Shown: in pieces, positions 24,401-33,079 of the stretch
Position numbering within the stretch: position 1 is the first letter of the stretch
Layout: each line of letters opens with the position of its first letter
Source: Microbacterium sp. Root61
GTDB taxonomy: Bacteria > Actinomycetota > Actinomycetes > Actinomycetales > Microbacteriaceae
Assembly (NCBI RefSeq): GCF_001427525.1
Contig: NZ_LMGU01000001.1
Location: 3,045,713-3,109,712 of the forward strand
Reading direction: 5' to 3'
Length of the DNA stretch: 64,000 nt
Position numbers and translations under genes: made by a program
Notes under the pieces: model-generated
What the model was told of the DNA's origin: nothing
The model's input: only the letters and a program-made list of their open reading frames with translations
The model's database searches: none

Positions 24401-27126
24401 CGTCCGGATCCACCGGTCTCCCCGGCCCCTCCTATACGTGGGCGCCGATTCCGTCCGCACAGGACGTCACGGTTCCCGCCACCGGGACTCCCGCGGCAGT
24501 GACCGTGACCAACGACATCGAGCGCGTGCTCGCGCCGTTCGCGATCGCCAAGCAGGTCGTCAACAACACGTCGGCTCAGCCGGCCGGCCCCTTCACCGGG
24601 ACCTACAGCTGCACCTTCGCGGGCAGTGCCGCGGTGACGGGCACGTGGTCGGCTCCGGCCGGCGGCGGAGCAGCCTCTCTCACCCCGGGTGGCGGCTCCA
24701 TCGACGTCCTCGTCGGCTCGGAGTGTGCGATCACCGAGGACACACCCGCCGACGCCGTGCCCGATGACGCGTCCTACACCTGGACGACGCAGCTGCCTTC
24801 AGCAGCGGTGGTGCCGGCATCCGGCGCGTCTTCCACGGTCGTCAACACGCTGAACCGCGCGGTGGGTTCGTTCACCGTGAGCAAGAGCGTCGAGGGCGGG
24901 GTGGCCGGAACCGCCTTCACCGACGGACAGTTCACTTTCGACTGGTCCTGCACCCCGCAGTCGGGCGCCGCGCTCAGCGGAACCCTGTCGATGGCGGCCG
25001 GCGGATCGGATGCGCCGACCGAGCAGATCCCCGGCGAATCGACATGCACCGTCACCGAGAGCACCACGCCCGCGGCCATCGACCCGTTCACGTGGGACGG
25101 CGTCACCCTGACCGTCGACGGCGCAGCCTCCAGTGAGCCGCAGTCGGGAAAGTCGATCACCTTCACCACGCCGGATGACGGCGCAACCGTCAACGTCGCG
25201 GTCGTGAACGCGATCAGCACCAAGACGGGCTCCGTCTCGGTGACCAAGACGGTCGTCGACCCCGACGGCGGGTTCAGCGGAGCGGACAACGCCATCTTCC
25301 CGATGGTGCTCACGTGCGACGCGCAGCAGCTGCCGACAAAGACGGTCGCCGCGGGAGGCACGGTCACATGGGCGGACGTGCCACTCGGCGCGACCTGTGC
25401 CGTGAGCGAGCTCGCGATCTCCGGAGGCCTCAAGGACGCGTCGTTCCAGTGGTCTGCTCCGACCTACGCGCCCGAGTCGGTGACGGTCGGCACTCCCGGC
25501 GGCACCTCGACCCTCGCGGTGACCAACACGATCACCCGCGTCTACGGCCAGATCGGCGTCACCAAGACGTTCGACGACGGCGGTTTCACCGGCATCGTGC
25601 CCGCCGACCAGGAGTACTCCGGCGCATGGTCGTGCACCTACGGCGACACGACCGTCGGCGGTGACTGGAGCGGGCTCGGCTCGGCAGCGGGCACGCCCGC
25701 CGTCCTGACCGGACCCTTCGACCGGGTGCTGCGGGATTCGGACTGCACCGTGACCGAAGACGGCCTGGAGGCGCCGAGCGCCGACATGTCCTTCGCCTGG
25801 GCGACGCCCGTGGCGACCGGGATCACCGTCGGTGCGGATGCGGCGACCAACGTCCTGTCCGTGACGAACGCGCTCGAGCGTCACACCGGCACGATCACCG
25901 TGCAGAAGACCCTGAGCGGTGAGGTCGACGGGTTCGCCCCCGCCGAGGACTTCGCCGGCTTCCCGGTCGGCGTGGTGTGCTCGCTGGAGGACGCCGAGGG
26001 CGTCTTCGAGGGCAGTGTGGATGTCGCGGCCGGCGCCGCGGCGGTGACGCTCATCGACGGCGTGCCGCTCGGCTGGACCTGCGTGCTCAACGAGGGGCCG
26101 GTGTCCGGGCAGCTCAAGGATGGTTCGTTCGCCTGGGGCACCCCGACGATCGCGATCGACGGCGAGACCGCGACCGAGATCACCGTCACCGGCGATCACG
26201 CGGTCGTCGTCGACAACCCGATCGTGCATGTGCCGGCGGAGTGGAGCATGAGCAAGACGTCGGATCCGGCATCCGGATCCACGGTCCTCCCCGGCCAGCG
26301 CGTCACCTACACGCTGACGGCGACGAACACGGGCGCTGCCCCGGTCACCGGCGCGACCGGCGTCGACGACCTGAGTGGAGTCCTCGGGGCTGCTGCCCTG
26401 GAAGACCCGCTGGATGCGTCGCTGGCGCTGTCGGGCGAGACGCTCACGTGGTCGATCCCGACCCTGCAGGCGGGCGAGACCGCGACGGTGACGTACAGCG
26501 TCACGGTGGGTCCGAAGGCCGATGGGCAGACGCTGCGCAACGTGGTCGCGCCGAACGGTGAGGGTGGCGAGTGCGTGCTCAACGAGGACGGCACCGACCC
26601 GTGCGTCACGACGCACTTCGAACCGAAGTGGGATCTGCGCAAGACGAGTGACCCGGCCTCGGGTACGACCGTCGGCCGCGGTGACGTCATCGACTACACA
26701 CTGACTGTGCGCAACCTCGGTGGGAGCGCCCTGACGGGTGCCATCGCGACCGATGACCTGAGCGGCGTGCTCACCCACGCGGCTCTGGACGGAACCCTCT
26801 CCGAGGGGCTCACCGTCTCGGGGGAGACCCTGACCTGGGCCGTTCCGGAGGTCGCCGTCGGCGAGTCGGTGTCGGTCTCGTACCGCGTGCGTGTCGACGG
26901 CGACTCCCCGGCCACGACGCTGCGCAACAGCGTCGTGCCCGGCGGAACCCCCGGCTCCGAATGCGACGGCTGCACGACCGAGCACCCTGTGGATCCGGGA
27001 TACCCGGGCCTGGCGGTGACGGGCGGCGTGCTGTCGGCGGGCATCGTCGTGTCCGCGTCGGCGCTGCTGCTCGGCGGGATCCTGTTCGTCCTGGTCGCCC
27101 GCCGGCGCCGCAAGAACCTCGGGTAG
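21499..27126 (+). CDS. Giant cell-wall-anchored repeat adhesin (DUF5979-like repeats, LAVTG sorting signal)
   Basis: This 1875-aa surface protein has a long N-region and signal peptide (cleavage near ASA at residue 71), a head domain at about 75-310 (VFNLGRMVHKNNPI suggests a choice-of-anchor type fold), and about 11 repeats of the type x-T/S-K-x-V...YSC...C-x-x-x-E that resemble DUF5979. Two further repeats beginning KTSDPASG (about residues 1590-1800) match the DUF7927/DUF11 type. The C-terminus has LAVTG (1838-1842), a membrane helix and RRRRKN, a sorting signal of the kind used by class E sortases. The GTG at 21499 follows GGGGGAG by six bases. The 222-bp upstream gap has no promoter I can defend. 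It is followed by a terminator and the pilus genes. Confidence 0.85.
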   Translation: MSKPFGALSRALNTVIPSRRATGRPGRHNRSTYVPVIRERAHRGLSAVAAVALVVGLVPAMLVVDATAASAATVTVPVGQNVTARMETETGWNGNTAPNPSTGDCVRYGSAPNATASGSIANTGGSNGTQGQSWANGYTAAVISGTTAYSAHGGGSNCDSQLSLSSQSAIGFAPTSVSSFDTGAVFNLGRMVHKNNPINATNDWFRGVMNVAFMGMDLDFTWRLHETPNNASPSSNPANNDVLDFINQVGNQYFTGPDGNRYTLVVLGFTAPQSGTTCNATLDSTSGVVNSFSTVEQSTTFGCLYASVQQVRTLTVTKVAQAPYTAPATIPGFGFTSTSNTAGSPWGSGFTLTPTALGTGGAATITRDFVVGQSVTVVETAPTGAWAFTSLTCVDGRGQTMNVTNGRTITLTGDLSTTDPGAVAITCTYTNTYTPRATLTLQKNVVATGQPAPVASAFNWNLSATGTGAVAGQSIQGTGQTGQTNTAANPAITNQSVIAGTYALAEAGDGTRTFGYVQDGAWSCVLTGTTTTVPVTGGEVALAQGQNVTCAVTNRFQTGSLAITKTVTTTPAGGYTQGTSMPFTAAYSCTVGTGTPITGSVTVRPNATNGTAGTAAVIPNLPAGATCTVTETNPPTGAPGLVDTSWAWGAPVVDAAVTIPVGAQATVNITNSATQQTGQLQITKTIVPREGVSAAGYSGAVDRAFPVDYSCTIGSTVVRSGSVSVTTATSATVSRVPATAVCAITGETLTAATGDFVDASYRWDGYTVAPTTATIPANGVGTLAVTNHFARDLVDLTLAKDVVGAGYTGATADFTVAYSCGDVSGSVALADGGEKTVRVPAGVRCAVSETAPDAALLAPGYVWGTPTYVGLTDGAVTVPGGGTARVEVTNPNSIGFGRVSVAKAIAHFGDEVTPGTAFELTVSCTAPAQGQTADYSESFAITWPSDITRTTPYLPIGTDCTVTETAAPSGSTGLPGPSYTWAPIPSAQDVTVPATGTPAAVTVTNDIERVLAPFAIAKQVVNNTSAQPAGPFTGTYSCTFAGSAAVTGTWSAPAGGGAASLTPGGGSIDVLVGSECAITEDTPADAVPDDASYTWTTQLPSAAVVPASGASSTVVNTLNRAVGSFTVSKSVEGGVAGTAFTDGQFTFDWSCTPQSGAALSGTLSMAAGGSDAPTEQIPGESTCTVTESTTPAAIDPFTWDGVTLTVDGAASSEPQSGKSITFTTPDDGATVNVAVVNAISTKTGSVSVTKTVVDPDGGFSGADNAIFPMVLTCDAQQLPTKTVAAGGTVTWADVPLGATCAVSELAISGGLKDASFQWSAPTYAPESVTVGTPGGTSTLAVTNTITRVYGQIGVTKTFDDGGFTGIVPADQEYSGAWSCTYGDTTVGGDWSGLGSAAGTPAVLTGPFDRVLRDSDCTVTEDGLEAPSADMSFAWATPVATGITVGADAATNVLSVTNALERHTGTITVQKTLSGEVDGFAPAEDFAGFPVGVVCSLEDAEGVFEGSVDVAAGAAAVTLIDGVPLGWTCVLNEGPVSGQLKDGSFAWGTPTIAIDGETATEITVTGDHAVVVDNPIVHVPAEWSMSKTSDPASGSTVLPGQRVTYTLTATNTGAAPVTGATGVDDLSGVLGAAALEDPLDASLALSGETLTWSIPTLQAGETATVTYSVTVGPKADGQTLRNVVAPNGEGGECVLNEDGTDPCVTTHFEPKWDLRKTSDPASGTTVGRGDVIDYTLTVRNLGGSALTGAIATDDLSGVLTHAALDGTLSEGLTVSGETLTWAVPEVAVGESVSVSYRVRVDGDSPATTLRNSVVPGGTPGSECDGCTTEHPVDPGYPGLAVTGGVLSAGIVVSASALLLGGILFVLVARRRRKNLG

Positions 27127-27203
27127 TCCGAGACCGCGGTGTCGCCGAGCTCTCCCCAGTGTGTCGGCGGCATCGCACTGAGCGCCATCCCCACTTGGCG
27201 CTC

Positions 27204-27242
27204 GGCCCGGAGGTCCCGCGTCGTCGCGGAGACCTCCGGGCC
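27204..27242. terminator. Terminator hairpin after the adhesin gene
   Basis: GGCCCGGAGGTC (27204-27215) pairs perfectly with GACCTCCGGGCC (27231-27242), and CCGCG/CGCGG extends the stem inside. TCTTC follows. It lies between the adhesin gene and the convergent transglycosylase-like gene, so it probably works in both directions. Confidence 0.7.
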
Positions 27243-27288
27243 TCTTCACGTTCGTGCGCGCTCGTCCGCCGTCGCCCGGCGCCGACGC

Positions 27289-28023
27289 CTAGGGTGCCAG
27301 CCCCGTGCTCGCGCCCGTCAGGGTCTCGAGCATCCGCACCGCGGCCGGCCAATACCGGGCGTAGTGCTGCGGGTCGGTGTTGATCTGCGTCCGGTGCGCC
27401 ACTTCGGTCGGCTCGAGCAGTTGTCGCTCTTCGGCCGGCACCGCCGTCGCCATCCGCTGATAGAACAGCGTCGCAGCGGTGTACGGGTCGAGGCGCTGCT
27501 CGCGGGTTCCCCACCATTCCTGCTGTTGGAAGAGCCCGATCGAAGTGGTCTGGGAACCATCCGGATTGGTGACGCCGCTGGTCTCCCAGTCGCCGTAGTC
27601 GATGTTGCGGAGTGAGGATTCGCCCATCGCGGTCATGATCGCGATCGCCTGATCGCGAGGGAAGAGCAGGAGATCCTGGCCTGCTTTCACGATGAGGGAC
27701 GCGTTCGCCAGCTGCTCCTCGTCGTACACCGTCGTCTCGGCCTGTGTGATCGGCGGCGCGACGGCATCCCACCGATCGTCGTCGAAGGCATGAACCGCGG
27801 CGCCGATGAGGATCGCGATGCCGGCGATCGGCAGGGTCAGCGCCGCGACGATCGACGCGATCAAGGCGATCCGCATGCGTCGTGCGCGTGCGGCCCGGGA
27901 TCGGCGTTGCGCAGCCGTGGGGCGGTGGCGGGTCTTCGCAGGATGTGTCCCAGACGACTTGCGCGGGGTGCCGGTGCGGCGCGTGCCGGTGCGGGGTGAG
28001 GCGGTCCGCGGCATGTTCGGCAT
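27289..28023 (-). CDS. Membrane-anchored lysozyme/transglycosylase-like protein
   Basis: This 244-aa protein has a very basic N-terminal tail (residues 1-50), one membrane helix (about 51-76) and an extracellular domain. The segment MTAMGESSLRNIDYGD, with a probable catalytic Glu135, followed by SIGLFQQQEWWGTREQRLDP, resembles the lysozyme-like core of soluble lytic transglycosylases (E-S-x-x... G-L-F-Q). Such proteins cut peptidoglycan glycan strands, often to let surface structures be assembled. It is oriented against the surrounding adhesin and pilus genes but sits between them, so a role in inserting surface fibres is possible. Its start could also be the ATG three codons later. Confidence 0.72.
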   Translation of the reverse strand: MPNMPRTASPRTGTRRTGTPRKSSGTHPAKTRHRPTAAQRRSRAARARRMRIALIASIVAALTLPIAGIAILIGAAVHAFDDDRWDAVAPPITQAETTVYDEEQLANASLIVKAGQDLLLFPRDQAIAIMTAMGESSLRNIDYGDWETSGVTNPDGSQTTSIGLFQQQEWWGTREQRLDPYTAATLFYQRMATAVPAEERQLLEPTEVAHRTQINTDPQHYARYWPAAVRMLETLTGASTGLAP

Positions 28024-28282
28024 TGTGCCACGCCGGCCTGCGAGTCATCCGGGACGGGTGTCGACCGACCATGCTTCGCGCACGGATTGGGTCGCGTCGC
28101 GGCATCTGAAGCGGGTGCAGATGTTGGTGCAGACGATTCGCCGGCCGCTGCGGCGGTCTCCTTGAATGACATCGATGCCTGCGCGTGCATGCCCGACACA
28201 GCAATCTCGCTCCCTCGTGTGCCGCCGGACTCATTACCACTGGGGGTGCGCATGCATCCACCCGAATGGAGCCATACTCACG

Positions 28283-29800
28283 ATGAAAAAACACACATCC
28301 TCGCGCATCGCCGCGGCGCTCGGCGTGGTCGCGCTCAGCGTCGTCGCCATCGCCGGCGGCACGACGGCAGCAGTCGCCGCGCCGGCCGGCTACGGCAACA
28401 TCGACTTCTCCGAAACAGGGTCGCTGACGGTGCACAAGTACCTTCACCAGGCAGCGGGTGGCAGCACCGGCGATATCAGTGCCGCTCCTGCCCCCGGAGA
28501 TTTCACCGATCCGGTCGAGGGCGTCGTCTTCACGGTGTACCCGCTCCTGAAGAACGCCGCACCGCTCGATCTGACGGTTCCCGCCACCTGGGACAGCCTG
28601 AACTCGATCGTGCCGGGCGCCGCATGCGCGGCTCCTGCCGGATACACGCGGGGCACCGGCATCCCGATGCCGGCCACCGACGCCGACGGCTTGTCGACGC
28701 AGAGCCTCGCGCTGGGCGTCTACCAGGTGTGCGAGACCTTCGCCCCGTCGAACATCGTCGACCGTGCGTTGCCCTTCATCCTGACGGTGCCGATGCCGCA
28801 TGCGAACGGGTGGGTCTACGACGTCCACGCGTACCCGAAGAACGGTGAAGGCGAGCTCGTCAAGAGCGTTACAGCCCAGGGCTCCGACACCGGGATGGGT
28901 GCGACGCTCGACTTCCCCGTGACGATGACGATCCCCACGCAGGCGAACCCGTGGACGATGTTCGCGATCTCGGACCTGTTCGACACGCGGCTCGCTCCGG
29001 TGGGAACCGGTGTCGCCTCCGTGAAGGTCGACGGCGTCGCGCTCGACGCCGGCTACTACACCGTGAGTCCGGTCGTCGGCAACAAGGTCACCCTGTCCTT
29101 CACCGCAGCCGGTCTCACCTGGCTCAACGCCACCCCGGCGAACTCGCAAGCCGGCAAGGTCATCGAAGTCGTCTTCCAGGCGAAAGTGATCGCGATCGGC
29201 AACGGCGCCATCCAGAACGACGCGAAGTTCCAGAACGACCCCTCGTCGGAACTGACCTCGAACACGGTGACGACCAACTGGGGCAGCGTCGAGATCCTGA
29301 AGCGGGCATCCGGCACCACCGGCACGACCGGTCGCCTCCAGGGCGCCGTCTTCGAGGTCTACAACGCGGTCGCGCCGTACGCCACCGACTGCACCAAGGC
29401 GGTCGCGGATGTGGCCGCCGGCCCGATCACCATCGGCGCCGCGAGCACGTTCACCTCCACGTCGGCCGGTGTCATCGCGATCCCGGGTCTGTTCGTCAGC
29501 GACTCCGTGAACCCCGCCGTCAACGCGGCTAAGCGCTGCTACGTGCTCAAAGAGACTGCGGCACCCGCCGGTTACGTCCTTCCTGCTGCGCCCTACACGG
29601 GGATCAGCGTGAAGGCCGGACAGACGGTTGTCGCGGATGCGTTCAACGCGGACGTCACCAACACCCAGCAGGAAGTGCCCGAGCTGCCCCTCACCGGTGC
29701 GAACGGTCAGCTTCTGCTGCTCTCCGCCGGGGGTGCTGCGGCACTGATCGCCGTCGGCCTCGTGCTGGTGAATCGCCGTCGCGCTCGGGTGAACGACTAG
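28283..29800 (+). CDS. Backbone pilin with LPLTG sorting signal
   Basis: This 505-aa secreted protein has a signal peptide (MKKHTSSRIAAALGVVALS... cleavage near AVAA, about residue 33). It shows the parts of a Gram-positive sortase-polymerised pilin: WVYDVHAYPKN holds the pilin motif (WxxxVxVYPK-like) with Lys186, VLKETAAPAGY is the E-box, and LPLTG (468-472) precedes a helix and RRRAR. The middle has a T-antigen/FctA-like domain (LDFPVTMTIPTQANPWTMF) and a SpaA-like domain (LQGAVFEVYN). Isopeptide bonds between Lys and Asn with the E-box Glu are expected for this family. The ATG at 28283, rather than an earlier in-frame ATG, gives a proper signal peptide. A hairpin follows the stop. Confidence 0.9.
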   Translation: MKKHTSSRIAAALGVVALSVVAIAGGTTAAVAAPAGYGNIDFSETGSLTVHKYLHQAAGGSTGDISAAPAPGDFTDPVEGVVFTVYPLLKNAAPLDLTVPATWDSLNSIVPGAACAAPAGYTRGTGIPMPATDADGLSTQSLALGVYQVCETFAPSNIVDRALPFILTVPMPHANGWVYDVHAYPKNGEGELVKSVTAQGSDTGMGATLDFPVTMTIPTQANPWTMFAISDLFDTRLAPVGTGVASVKVDGVALDAGYYTVSPVVGNKVTLSFTAAGLTWLNATPANSQAGKVIEVVFQAKVIAIGNGAIQNDAKFQNDPSSELTSNTVTTNWGSVEILKRASGTTGTTGRLQGAVFEVYNAVAPYATDCTKAVADVAAGPITIGAASTFTSTSAGVIAIPGLFVSDSVNPAVNAAKRCYVLKETAAPAGYVLPAAPYTGISVKAGQTVVADAFNADVTNTQQEVPELPLTGANGQLLLLSAGGAAALIAVGLVLVNRRRARVND

Positions 29801-29812
29801 CCCGATCCACAC

Positions 29813-29840
29813 CGTGGGGTGCGCATGCCGCGCCCCCACG
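29813..29840 (+). terminator. Partial terminator/attenuator after the backbone pilin gene
   Basis: CGTGGGG (29813-29819) pairs with CCCCACG (29834-29840), and GCGC with GCGC, leaving one bulged T and a 5-nt loop. The 11-bp stem lies 13 bp after the pilin stop and before the next pilin gene, where partial termination would give more backbone than minor pilin. No U-tract is present. Confidence 0.55.
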
Positions 29841-29884
29841 GCTTCGGGCCTGGGGAAGAAATGCGAAGTGAAGAGGTCGGTTCC

Positions 29885-32104
29885 ATGCAACACAACAGAT
29901 CGCCGCGGCACGCGGGCACCAGAATGCCCAGGATGGTGCGGTCCGCCCTCGTTGTCGGCGTGATGGTCCTGGGGATCCTGGCGCCGTCCATACTCGTTCC
30001 CCCGACGGCGCAGGCCGCCGACGAGACGCCGCCTGTCCCCGGCAGCGCCTTCGACCCGCTGTATCCCCAGGTCTTCATCGGGCAGAACTTCCCGACGACC
30101 ACCCTCCTCGGCGGGCAGCAGTCCGCCGGCTCGCTTGCGCTGAGCAGTCTCGGCTCCACAACCGGGATCAGCTACAACGCCATCGGATTCAACGTCAACG
30201 ACGGCTTCATCTACGGGATCCGCGCCAACCCGAACGCCACGCAGAATGGGACGAATCGGCTGGTCAAGGTCGGAAACGGTGGGGTGGTCACCGACCTGGG
30301 CGTCATCACCGGCCTGCCCGCGCCGACACCGAAGCCGAGTGGCGGCAGCCAGGTGAACACGTACACGCAGGGCGCCTTCGGCGGGATCCCGGGACCGAGC
30401 GGGAACAGCCACCTCCTCTACATCCGCGACTACAACAACACGGACAACTCCAACCGGATGTGGGTCGTGAACATCGAGACCCTCACGGCGGAGCGGGTCA
30501 CGTTCGACAGCCGCAGCGCGACCCTGGGGTCCATCGCTGACTTCACCTGGGCGGGCGGGAAGAGCTTCCTCGGCGACCGGGGCAGCCTGATCGGCGCATC
30601 CGCGACGAATTTCTACGTGATCAGCGAAGTGGTGGGGGTCGGCTTCGTCGTCGATTCCATTCCCAACTCCATTTCGGCGATGCGGGGGGCGGGGCGCCAG
30701 TTCGGCGCGGCGTGGACCCTCGGCAATGGGCTGCTCGGCTTCTCGGACAACCAGACCGGGGATGTCTTCCTGGTGGACATGGAACAGAATGCGTCCGGCA
30801 TCGTCTTCTCCCTCGCCGCGAAATTCAGCGGCCCCGCCACCCAGAACAACGACGGGACGAGCGCGCCGGGTGGTCCGGTGGATCTCGGCATCGTGAAGAC
30901 CGGCCCGGCCAACTACGCGGTCGGAGAGGTCATGAACTACTCGATGACGGTCACCAATCACGGACCGAACGACTCGAGCGGCAGCATCCTGACCGACACT
31001 CCGCCGGAGGGCCTGGGCGAGGTCGCGTCCACGACCCCCGGCTGCACCGTGGCCGACGGGAAACACCTGACCTGCGTTCTCGGTGCGCTCCCGGTCGGTG
31101 CGAGCACCCAAGTGGCCATGACCGCGAAGGTGCTGACGGCGATCACCCACTCGGGGGGCCGGGTACTCAACCGCGCAGACATCCGCGGCAACGAGTACGA
31201 CCCGAATCCGGCCAACGACTGGTCGATAACGGCCGCAGACCCGTATCCCGGCATCCTCGAATCCACCAAGACATCCGATCCGGTATCCGGCACCCAGGTG
31301 ACGGTGGGTCAACTCGTCAGCTACGTGCTCACGTTCCACAACTCGGGCCGCTCTCCCGTCGTCGTGGACAAGGTGGACCTCCTCACCGACGTGATCGACG
31401 ACGCGAGCCTGGCAGGTTCGGTCATCGCGCAGTCGCCGCTGACGGCGACCACGACGGCATCCCAGATCGCTGTGACCGGGACGCTTCCCGCGGGTGCCAC
31501 CGCCACGGTCACGTATTCGATGCGCGTGAAGTCTCCGCTCCCGCAGACGGCGAGCGGAAAGCTCGGCAACTTCCTCGTGACGCGCGGTGAGACCCCGCCG
31601 CCTAGCTGCGATCCGGTCACGGTGCTCTGTACCGAGCACCCGGTGGTGGGCTCGCTCACCTGGAACAAGGTGAACGACTCCGCCCCGGCGGCATTCCTCT
31701 CCGGATCGGAGTGGACTCTCACTCCGTACGACCGGGCCCCCACGCCCGCGCTGGTGCCCGCCTCTTCCATCCCGGTCATCGACTGCGTCGCGAGCACCGC
31801 TGCGGAGTGCACGGCGTCCGACAAGGATCCCCGCGCGGGTCGATTCGAAGTGCGCAGCCTGCCCGTCGGCACCTATCAGCTCGTCGAGACGCGCGCGCCT
31901 GCGGGGTACCGGCAGATCGCCCCCCGCGACATCGCCGTCTTCCAGAACGTCAGCTACGGCGACATCGTGAATACGCAGGTCGAGGTACCGATGCTGCCGC
32001 TCACCGGCGGGATGGGGACCACCGCGTTCTGGGCGCTGACCGGTGGCTTCGGAATCGTGGCGCTGACCGCCCTCATCCTGCAGCGCCGACGGATGCGGTC
32101 CTGA
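29885..32104 (+). CDS. Pilin-like surface protein with LPLTG signal (probable minor or tip pilin)
   Basis: This 739-aa secreted protein has a signal peptide ending near TAQA (about residue 40). Residues 45-300 match a DUF6923-like propeller (YNAIGFNVNDGFIYGIRANP and NSHLLYIRDYNN). Residues 310-430 are a DUF11-like domain (VDLGIVKTGPANYAVGE...), then a DUF7927-like domain (KTSDPVSGTQVTVGQ) that is shared with the giant adhesin. A SpaA-like domain with E-box YQLVETRAPAGY and LPLTG (704-708), a helix and RRRMRS end the protein. I see no clear YPK pilin motif. A place at the tip or base of the pilus is likely. The ATG at 29885 is preferred; an ATG at 29861 is possible. The sortase gene follows after four bases. 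Confidence 0.85.
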   Translation: MQHNRSPRHAGTRMPRMVRSALVVGVMVLGILAPSILVPPTAQAADETPPVPGSAFDPLYPQVFIGQNFPTTTLLGGQQSAGSLALSSLGSTTGISYNAIGFNVNDGFIYGIRANPNATQNGTNRLVKVGNGGVVTDLGVITGLPAPTPKPSGGSQVNTYTQGAFGGIPGPSGNSHLLYIRDYNNTDNSNRMWVVNIETLTAERVTFDSRSATLGSIADFTWAGGKSFLGDRGSLIGASATNFYVISEVVGVGFVVDSIPNSISAMRGAGRQFGAAWTLGNGLLGFSDNQTGDVFLVDMEQNASGIVFSLAAKFSGPATQNNDGTSAPGGPVDLGIVKTGPANYAVGEVMNYSMTVTNHGPNDSSGSILTDTPPEGLGEVASTTPGCTVADGKHLTCVLGALPVGASTQVAMTAKVLTAITHSGGRVLNRADIRGNEYDPNPANDWSITAADPYPGILESTKTSDPVSGTQVTVGQLVSYVLTFHNSGRSPVVVDKVDLLTDVIDDASLAGSVIAQSPLTATTTASQIAVTGTLPAGATATVTYSMRVKSPLPQTASGKLGNFLVTRGETPPPSCDPVTVLCTEHPVVGSLTWNKVNDSAPAAFLSGSEWTLTPYDRAPTPALVPASSIPVIDCVASTAAECTASDKDPRAGRFEVRSLPVGTYQLVETRAPAGYRQIAPRDIAVFQNVSYGDIVNTQVEVPMLPLTGGMGTTAFWALTGGFGIVALTALILQRRRMRS

Positions 32105-32108
32105 TCGG

Positions 32109-33059
32109 GTGAGCGACATCCCACCCGAGGTCGAGACCCGGCGGTCCCGCTCGCACCGCGCACGCGGGCGGGGCCGACGCTGGCGTCCCAGCCTGCTCAC
32201 CATCGCCGTTGCTCTGTTCGCGATCGCCGCGCTGACCGCGGGGCTGTATCCCATGACCGCGTCCTGGCTGACTTCGTACAACCAGTCTCAGATCATCCGC
32301 GACTACGAGAGCTCGGTAGACGCGGTGTCTCCGAGCGCCGCGGAGCAACTTGCGGCCGCCCACGCCTACAACGACGCTTTGAGCGCCGGTGTGGCGCTCG
32401 AATCGAACGCGAACGTTCCGGTCGGCGAGGGCTCATCGACGGATGAATCCCTGCAGTACGCGCGCATGCTGACGGCCTCCGACGACGGCCTGATGGGGCG
32501 GGTCCGGATCCCGGCCATCGACGTCGACCTGCCGATCTACCACGGCACCAGCGACGACGTGCTCCTGCGCGGCGTCGGGCATCTGGAAGGTTCGCACCTG
32601 CCGGTCGGCGGCGACGGGACTCACGCGGTGCTCACGGCGCACCGGGGGCTGGCCAACGCGACGATGTTCAGCGATCTCGACGGCGTCGAGGTAGGCGATC
32701 GGTTCACGATGGACGTCTTGGGCGAGGTGCTCACGTATGAAGTGCGCACCAAGGAGGTGATCGACCCGGCGGACACCGGGACCCTGCGGGCGGAACCGGG
32801 CCGCGACCTGGTCACTCTGGTCACGTGCACGCCGCTCGGCATCAACTCGCACCGCATCGTGGTGACGGGTGAGCGGGTGCTTCCCACCCCTGCCGCCGAC
32901 GTCACCGGCGCGGGCAGCGAATCGGACGTTCCCGGCTTCCCCTGGTGGGCCGTCTTCGCCGGCAGCGGCTTGCTGATGGTGGGCGCGTATGTCGCCTGGC
33001 AGGGACGCATCGACGCGAAGCTCGCGTCTCAGCGGAGGACCCGGCGCCCAGCCGGATGA
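32109..33059 (+). CDS. Class C (pilus-type) sortase
   Basis: This 316-aa transpeptidase has an N-terminal membrane helix (about 28-47), the sortase catalytic barrel and a C-terminal helix (about 273-291), the layout of class C enzymes that polymerise pilins. Catalytic residues are His178 in TAHRGL, Cys240 in TLVTCTPLGINSHR and Arg249. IPAIDVDLPIYHGTSDDVLLRGVGHLEGS is typical of the family. The lid segment usually has a DP[FWY] anchor; here the region before the barrel reads GEGSSTDESLQYARML and lacks it. The GTG start is four bases after the previous stop, so it is in the pilus operon. It would join LPLTG to the pilin Lys; the LAVTG and LPATG proteins probably need other sortases. Confidence 0.93.
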   Translation: MSDIPPEVETRRSRSHRARGRGRRWRPSLLTIAVALFAIAALTAGLYPMTASWLTSYNQSQIIRDYESSVDAVSPSAAEQLAAAHAYNDALSAGVALESNANVPVGEGSSTDESLQYARMLTASDDGLMGRVRIPAIDVDLPIYHGTSDDVLLRGVGHLEGSHLPVGGDGTHAVLTAHRGLANATMFSDLDGVEVGDRFTMDVLGEVLTYEVRTKEVIDPADTGTLRAEPGRDLVTLVTCTPLGINSHRIVVTGERVLPTPAADVTGAGSESDVPGFPWWAVFAGSGLLMVGAYVAWQGRIDAKLASQRRTRRPAG

Positions 33060-33079
33060 GCCACCGGTGCTGCGGGGGC

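Noticed and set aside
26810..32281. An 1823-codon minus-strand frame antisense to the pilus genes
   Set aside because: No recognisable domain and no ribosome-binding site; it arises from absence of stops opposite GC-rich repeat genes. The true minus-strand gene there (27289-28023) is in another frame.
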